From DAIDHK01 sp035510695 (GTDB lineage Bacteria; Patescibacteriota; Microgenomatia; Levybacterales; UBA12049), in the NCBI GenBank assembly GCA_035510695.1, contig DATKGO010000065.1, forward strand, positions 1 to 17,509: a stretch of 17,509 nt of DNA, read 5' to 3'. The position numbers were made by a program, and so were the translations under genes. Numbering within the stretch: position 1 is the first letter of the stretch; every line of letters begins with the position of its first letter. The notes below the pieces were generated by a model, which saw only the letters and a program-made list of their open reading frames with translations, was not told where the DNA came from and did no database searches. Below, piece after piece: positions 12,817 through 17,509 of this stretch.

Positions 12817-15069
12817 TTAGTGGCCGGGGGTTGGCGTCGGAGATGGGACATATGAACAGCTGACGCTGTTTTCGGTTCCGGCTATGAAATATTCTTTTCG
12901 TCCATTGCAATTTTTTTGTACCACATCCGAAGGCATAGGCGGCGCGTTGTTTGGTACGCCGGCGTCTAAGCTACTCATGATTTTATTCCAAATCGGCGCG
13001 GCGCCGGTGATGCCGGAAGCCAAAGCCGGACTCATCGGGCTGTTATCATTATTTCCCACCCAGACAATCACCACGTAATTTTTCGTATAACCGTCAGTCC
13101 AGTTGTCGCGTTTATCATCAGTAGTGCCAGTCTTTACCGGAATATAATGGCCTGGAATATATAAAGGAGAATTTGGACCAAATTCCAGAGTTCTGGAATT
13201 ATTATCAGCCAAAATATCACTTAAAATATAGGTTATTCCCGGATCTAAAACGCTGGTGGAAGGAATTTTACTATTATCTTTTTCCTCCAAAACATCGCCT
13301 TTATAATCGGTAATGGATAAAATCGGATTTGGATCAACCCGGTTACCATTGTTGGCTAATGTGCCATAAACTGTGGCCATATCCAGCATGGTTACGTCGG
13401 CACTACCTAAAGTAATAGATAAGCCGTACTGGCTCGGATCACCCCAGCTTTGAATGCCCATTTCCTTACCTAAATTTACCATGGCCGGAACCCCGATTTG
13501 GTTTAATGTTTTTACCGCCGGTACGTTAAAAGAATTGGCAAGGGCTATACGTAGAGGAACTCTTCCGTGAAAACGTCCGTCGTAATTAACCGGCGAATAG
13601 GATTGTCCCCAAGGGTTAGTATATGTAACCGGACTATCATCAAGAATTGTTTCAGCCGTAAAACCGCGTTGAAAAGCCGCACTGTAAGTAACAACTTTTA
13701 TAGATGAACCGGGTTGCCGCAAGGAAGTGGCCAAATTAACATTGCCGCCGTTTGGATCGTTGAAATCATGACTGCCGACCATAGCCAAAATATCGCCATT
13801 AGTCGGATCGGTAATTAAGGCAGCGCCATTGGTTAAATTGAGATAGGCATCATTGGCTACTTCATTGGCGACAATTTGCTGCACCTGGTTTTGCAGACGA
13901 ATATCAATAGAAGTTTTGACGATTAATCCTCCGCGTTCAACTAAAGCCGGTCCGTATTTTTGCTCCAAATAATCGGTGACATAATTGACAAAATGCGGAG
14001 CAAATAAAGGTTGACTTTGGGTTGCGAAAGTTAATTTCTCTTTTGCCGCAGTTTCTGCTTGTTGTTGGGTGATAAAGTTGTTATCAACCATTTTATCCAA
14101 GACTTCTATCTGCCGTTTTTTCCAAAGATTACCATTGTCGCCAAAAGGAGAATAAGAAGTCGGTGCCGCGGTTAAGCCTGCCAAAAGAGCCGATTGCGCT
14201 AAGTCCAAATTCTTAACGTTTTCATTAAAATATACTTCGCTGGCTGCTTCAATTCCCCAAGCTGTTCCGCCATATGGTACTTGATTGAAATACATTCCCA
14301 AAATTTGATCTTTTGTGTAAAGCCTTTCCGCCCAAAAAGCCAGAATAATTTCTTTAAATTTGCGGGAGATACTTCTTTCACTGGTTAAAAGCGAAGACTT
14401 AATTAGCTGTTGAGTGATGGTTGATCCGCCTTGAATCGGCTTGCCGGTTAAGTCTTCATAAAAGGCTCGGACAATTGAAGGTAAATCAAATCCGGGATGT
14501 TTATAAAAATTTTTATCTTCAATCGCAATTGTGGCATTTTGTAAATTTTGCGGTATATCATTCAATGGCACCAAAGTTCTGTTTTGCTGGGCGAAGATTT
14601 GTTGTAACAAAACCCCATTCCTATCATAAATTTTGGTGGTCTGGGGAATCTGCTGCAAAGATAATTCACTTGGACTGGGGAGATCTTGAATAAAAACAAT
14701 AGCTACTAAGGGAAGAAAGATAAAGAAAAAAGAAAAAATAATGCCGGCAATCAAATATTTTATTTTAGTTAGTAACGAGATAGGTAAGGGCTTGGGTGAA
14801 CGGCTTTGTTGACTAAGAACTTTTCTATTATGTGTTTTATAATTAAAAACGGTTTTTTTGCGGGGGAAGAAATGGTGGAATAAGAAAAATCTTCTGAGAT
14901 TAAAAAACGTGTCGTTTAATAAATTTAAAAATCTGCCTGTAATCCAAAGAACACTGTCACCTATAGCAATAAAAAACATCGGAATAAAGAGGAATATTTT
15001 TAAAACCAACACAAAAATCAGCGAGTAGGTGCGTCGCCGTGTGGAATTTGAACGCAATTTTTTTGCCAT
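12817..15069 (-). CDS. class A penicillin-binding protein (PBP1A-type)
   Basis: A bifunctional peptidoglycan synthase of 750 residues. An unusual N-terminus has a hydrophobic stretch (15-45), another at 48-68, a basic stretch, then the normal membrane anchor (103-127). The glycosyltransferase (GT51) domain follows, with catalytic Glu184 in IAIEDKNFY, then GGSTITQQL (214-222) and NQVPYGGTAWGIEAAS (262-277). The transpeptidase domain has Ser455 in SSIK (455-458), SFN (513-515) and KTGTT (646-650). It ends in a short Cys-containing tail (Cys721, Cys738) and PSPTPTPGH. It lies 87 bases downstream of a second PBP gene on the same strand, with its own promoter. All catalytic motifs are intact. Confidence 0.95.
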   Translation of the reverse strand: MAKKLRSNSTRRRTYSLIFVLVLKIFLFIPMFFIAIGDSVLWITGRFLNLLNDTFFNLRRFFLFHHFFPRKKTVFNYKTHNRKVLSQQSRSPKPLPISLLTKIKYLIAGIIFSFFFIFLPLVAIVFIQDLPSPSELSLQQIPQTTKIYDRNGVLLQQIFAQQNRTLVPLNDIPQNLQNATIAIEDKNFYKHPGFDLPSIVRAFYEDLTGKPIQGGSTITQQLIKSSLLTSERSISRKFKEIILAFWAERLYTKDQILGMYFNQVPYGGTAWGIEAASEVYFNENVKNLDLAQSALLAGLTAAPTSYSPFGDNGNLWKKRQIEVLDKMVDNNFITQQQAETAAKEKLTFATQSQPLFAPHFVNYVTDYLEQKYGPALVERGGLIVKTSIDIRLQNQVQQIVANEVANDAYLNLTNGAALITDPTNGDILAMVGSHDFNDPNGGNVNLATSLRQPGSSIKVVTYSAAFQRGFTAETILDDSPVTYTNPWGQSYSPVNYDGRFHGRVPLRIALANSFNVPAVKTLNQIGVPAMVNLGKEMGIQSWGDPSQYGLSITLGSADVTMLDMATVYGTLANNGNRVDPNPILSITDYKGDVLEEKDNSKIPSTSVLDPGITYILSDILADNNSRTLEFGPNSPLYIPGHYIPVKTGTTDDKRDNWTDGYTKNYVVIVWVGNNDNSPMSPALASGITGAAPIWNKIMSSLDAGVPNNAPPMPSDVVQKNCNGRKEYFIAGTENSVSCSYVPSPTPTPGH

Positions 15070-15104
15070 GTGAGCTTTTCTAAAGAGCAGGGAATTTGAT
15101 CCAA

Positions 15105-15133
15105 ATTATACAGTAGAAGAGAGAATTTGGGAA
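15105..15133 (-). promoter_or_regulatory. promoter of the 750-residue PBP gene
   Basis: Minus-strand TTCCCA (15133-15128), 17 bases, perfect TATAAT (15110-15105), preceded by TG. Unlike most promoters here it leaves a leader of about 30 bases. It lies in the 87-base gap between the two PBP genes. Confidence 0.6.
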
Positions 15134-15156
15134 GATGGGAGTTGATCACCATAGAA

Positions 15157-17319
15157 TTAGTGTCCGGGAGTGGGCGTCGGGGAGGGGCTGGAGTGCGGAC
15201 AATCCAGACAATATTTATTACCCAGCGGATCGGTGATGACGATTTGATTACGCATTTCAACATTATCCGTTTGTCCCGGTTTTGCCAGATCATTGGTGGT
15301 TTTGTCAATCAACACGGGCTGTTTTCCCGGATCATATTTAGTCGGTTCGGTACCTTTGATGAAATATTCATAACGCGAATCACATCCACCAACTGGCACA
15401 AGCAGTCCTGAAGGATTGCAGACAATTTTTCCTATAACATTTTCAGGTTGTGTCGGCCACGCCGCCTCTTTCCCTTCAAGCAAATGTGCCATCAATTCAT
15501 GCCAAATCGGTGCAGCGCCGGTGATACCGGAGGCTAAGCCGTTCATCGGAGTTCTGTCGTTATTTCCGACCCAAACGGATACCAAATATGAAGGCGCAAT
15601 TGTATATCCGATTGTCCAGTTATCTCTAAAATCATTGGTGGTTCCGGTTTTTACCGCGACCGGTTGATTGCCAATTTTTAATTCCGACGTTGAACCAAAT
15701 TCCAATAATCTGGCGTTATTATCCAAAAGCATGTGTGTCATTATGAATGATATTCCGTCGGGTAAAACTTTTTGACCAAAAATCGGACTGGCAGGAGGAT
15801 TATATTGTTCCAAAATATTTCCTTTAGCATCAGTTACTTGCAAAATTGGGTGAAGATTAATGCGATAGCCGCCGTTGGCAAAAACTCCATAGGCAGTTGC
15901 CAAGTCTATCATTTTCACTTCAGCTGCACCAAGCGTTAAAGACAAACCATATTCAGCCGGGTCAGTAAATGTCGTAATTCCCATGGCGGAGGCAGTTGCA
16001 ACCATTGCATCCACACCATTAAGTTTCAGCATTTCAACTGCCGGAATATTAATAGAATTGCCAAGTGCATAGCGCATTTGAATCGCGCCGTGGAATTTCC
16101 CATCGTAATTTACAGGGCAATAAGGAGGATTTCCTCCGAAACAGAGTGCTTCATCGATGAATGGCGTCGCTGCGGTATAACCCTTTATAAGTCCGACAGC
16201 ATAATTAATTGGTTTTATTGATGAGCCGGGTTGTAAATTTGCCAGTGTCATATTCACATTGCCAAATCCGGGAGCGAGATAGTCCACACTTCCGACCATA
16301 GCCAAAATTTCTCCGGTGTTAGGATCGGTAATCAAAGCCGCTCCATTAGTAACGTGAGCATAGGAGACTTTGGCTACTTCGGCTGCCACAGTCGCCTGAG
16401 CATAATTTTGTAAATCCAAATCTAAACTGGTTTTAACCTTCAGCCCACCGTTTTCCACCAAATCTTGTCCGTATTTTTGGATCAGCAAATCTTTAATATA
16501 TAAAACGAAATGAGGAGCTAAAAGCTGATTGCTGTCCTGCTGGAAATGAAGCTGTTCTTTATCGGCCTGCTGCTGTTGAGTTGGAGTAATGTAATTTTGT
16601 TCTTTCATTTGTTCCAAAACTTCCTGTTGGCGCTGTATTCCGAGTTCCGGATGGGATCCATAAGGCGAAAATGTGCTGGGTTCTTGCGGTAATCCCGCCA
16701 AGAAAGCCGATTGTGCCAAGTCTAATTGACTGGCATGTTCGCCGAAGAATGTCTCGGATGCAGCCTCTACGCCATAAGAAGTTCCGCCGTAGGGAACTTC
16801 GTTGAGATAAAGTTCCAAAATTTTGTCTTTGGGATAGATAGCTTCGGTTAAAAAAGAAAGAATGACTTCTTTAATTTTACGTTGGACGGTTTGATCCTGA
16901 GTCAGCAAGCTGTTTTTGACTAACTGCTGGGTTAGAGTTGATCCACCTTGAAGCGTCTTATGAAAAACCGTTTCATAAAATGCTCTGGCTATACCGCGTA
17001 GATCAATCGCGCCGTGGTTATAAAAATCTTTATCTTCAATAGAAATGGTTGCTTCTTGCATAGTTTTGGGAATTTGGGTAAGCGGAACGAAACTTTGATT
17101 GCGGTTGCCGTAAATAGTGTAAAGCAGTTTACCGTTACGATCATAAATTTGGCTTGATTGAACCATTGCTCCGGTTGATAATCTAATCGGTGAGGGAAGA
17201 TCTTTTAAGATGTAGAAGTAGAAAAAGATTAATATTAATCCTAAGGGAATGATTAAGAGATAGCGTTTTTGAAAACGGGCGATGAAAATCTCAAGGCGAT
17301 TATAATTCTTTTTTGCCAT
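15157..17319 (-). CDS. class A penicillin-binding protein (PBP1A-type), second copy
   Basis: A 720-residue paralogue of the neighbouring PBP. It has one membrane anchor (20-38). The GT51 domain has catalytic Glu95 in ISIEDKDFY, GGSTLTQQL (125-133) and NEVPYGGTSYGVEAAS (173-188). The transpeptidase domain has Ser366 in SSIK (366-369), SIN (422-424) and KTGTT (557-561). Extra cysteines are at 393 and 401 (CFGGNPPYC, inside the transpeptidase domain), 634, 646, and 704 and 707 (CLDC), six in all. The C-terminus is again PSPTPTPGH. ATG 17319 follows an extended -10 box by six bases. Glycan polymerisation and peptide cross-linking at the outer membrane face are expected. Confidence 0.95.
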   Translation of the reverse strand: MAKKNYNRLEIFIARFQKRYLLIIPLGLILIFFYFYILKDLPSPIRLSTGAMVQSSQIYDRNGKLLYTIYGNRNQSFVPLTQIPKTMQEATISIEDKDFYNHGAIDLRGIARAFYETVFHKTLQGGSTLTQQLVKNSLLTQDQTVQRKIKEVILSFLTEAIYPKDKILELYLNEVPYGGTSYGVEAASETFFGEHASQLDLAQSAFLAGLPQEPSTFSPYGSHPELGIQRQQEVLEQMKEQNYITPTQQQQADKEQLHFQQDSNQLLAPHFVLYIKDLLIQKYGQDLVENGGLKVKTSLDLDLQNYAQATVAAEVAKVSYAHVTNGAALITDPNTGEILAMVGSVDYLAPGFGNVNMTLANLQPGSSIKPINYAVGLIKGYTAATPFIDEALCFGGNPPYCPVNYDGKFHGAIQMRYALGNSINIPAVEMLKLNGVDAMVATASAMGITTFTDPAEYGLSLTLGAAEVKMIDLATAYGVFANGGYRINLHPILQVTDAKGNILEQYNPPASPIFGQKVLPDGISFIMTHMLLDNNARLLEFGSTSELKIGNQPVAVKTGTTNDFRDNWTIGYTIAPSYLVSVWVGNNDRTPMNGLASGITGAAPIWHELMAHLLEGKEAAWPTQPENVIGKIVCNPSGLLVPVGGCDSRYEYFIKGTEPTKYDPGKQPVLIDKTTNDLAKPGQTDNVEMRNQIVITDPLGNKYCLDCPHSSPSPTPTPGH

Positions 17320-17325
17320 AAAGTA

Positions 17326-17334
17326 ATCATAACA
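17326..17334 (-). promoter_or_regulatory. extended -10 promoter of the 720-residue PBP gene
   Basis: Minus-strand TGTTATGAT: an extended TG element with TATGAT (17331-17326), then six bases before the ATG. No good -35 box is present at 17 bases. It implies a leaderless mRNA. Confidence 0.55.
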
Positions 17335-17372
17335 TTTTTAAATCTTCGAAGCCAGTAATACTGCATGAATGT

Positions 17373-17401
17373 CGGACAAGAATAGAAATGTCCGCTTTTT
17401 T
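17373..17401 (+). terminator. terminator-like hairpin, plus strand, no gene before it
   Basis: CGGACA (17373-17378), a ten-base loop, TGTCCG (17389-17394), then C and six T. It reads as an intrinsic terminator on the plus strand, yet the DNA to its left is the 5' end of a minus-strand gene. It might end an antisense or small RNA, or be accidental. Confidence 0.4.
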
Positions 17402-17474
17402 GTGTTCATCACTTTTTGGGGTATCTCCTCCATGGGTGACCGAGTGGTGGCTTGTAGCTTAAGGTATGAGTCGT

Positions 17475-17507
17475 GAGAATAATCGGTTGTTTAATTCTCT
17501 GTTTTTT
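17475..17507 (+). terminator. second terminator-like hairpin at the window edge
   Basis: GAGAAT (17475-17480), a 13-base loop, ATTCTC (17494-17499), TG and six T (17502-17507). It is again oriented to the plus strand. Between the two hairpins (17402-17474) no reading frame or recognised RNA is seen. Confidence 0.4.
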
Positions 17508-17509
17508 AG

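Noticed and set aside
5459..17319. A dedicated defence or mobile cluster
   Set aside because: No nuclease, helicase, toxin-antitoxin, transposase or phage genes are seen; the genes are housekeeping, envelope-related or unknown.
17339..17434. Minus-strand open stretch ending in TAA upstream of the PBP
   Set aside because: Short, no recognisable similarity, runs through a terminator-like hairpin, and lacks a start with a promoter; probably chance.
17424..17475. Class II tRNA-like sequence (GGTGACCGAGTGG)
   Set aside because: It resembles a Ser/Leu D-arm, but no anticodon stem, T arm or matching acceptor could be found before the window ends.

Overview
The window looks like a chromosome segment of an ultra-small, Gram-positive-like bacterium of the Candidate Phyla Radiation (Patescibacteria), most likely near Microgenomates. 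This is inferred from gene content and style, since no rRNA gene is present. The clues are: moderately AT-rich DNA; start codons mostly lacking a Shine-Dalgarno sequence, with several -10 boxes almost touching the ATG; dispersed palindromes of a kind often seen in such genomes (CCTGCCTGCCGGCAGG type, TCATTGCGAG type, CCTTCGGCAAGCTCAGGG type); AT-rich CAATTTTCAATTT-like spacers; and several conserved-looking proteins of no recognised family. Glycine is encoded normally and TGA acts as a stop, so there is no sign of recoding.

Layout. 1-1000: end of a possible upstream gene, a repeat-bearing spacer, and a helix-turn-helix protein with a LAGLIDADG-like motif whose stop codon lies inside a tRNA with anticodon CAT. 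1000-2000: glutamate racemase (murI), flanked on both sides by the same 20-bp palindrome. 2026-5445: a secreted coiled-coil/SpoIID protein (minus strand), divergent from thioredoxin, thioredoxin reductase and a small four-cysteine protein. 5459-6880: metK on the minus strand behind a SAM-I-clan riboswitch, a terminator and an inverted repeat. 6941-9325: a single-pass membrane protein, a small acidic protein, and a convergent membrane-anchored DsbA-like protein. 9402-11315: an unknown multi-pass membrane protein and a repeat-filled spacer. 11316-12762: a HAD phosphatase and an unknown soluble protein. 12817-17319: two tandem class A penicillin-binding proteins (minus strand). 17320-17509: no convincing gene.

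Functionally, the window is dominated by cell-envelope construction (D-glutamate supply by MurI, two glycosyltransferase/transpeptidase PBPs, a SpoIID-type glycan-strand enzyme) and thiol redox chemistry (TrxA, TrxB, DsbA-like). The exported enzymes carry even numbers of cysteines, which fits the oxidoreductase acting on them. MetK is the only clear small-molecule pathway gene and appears to be regulated by its own product, SAM. The most noteworthy items are the tRNA/CDS overlap, the unusual SAM riboswitch carrying a dispersed repeat in its P3 loop, the MurI tail made from repeat DNA, and a consistent leaderless promoter architecture. I did not find a convincing new multi-gene defence or mobile system.
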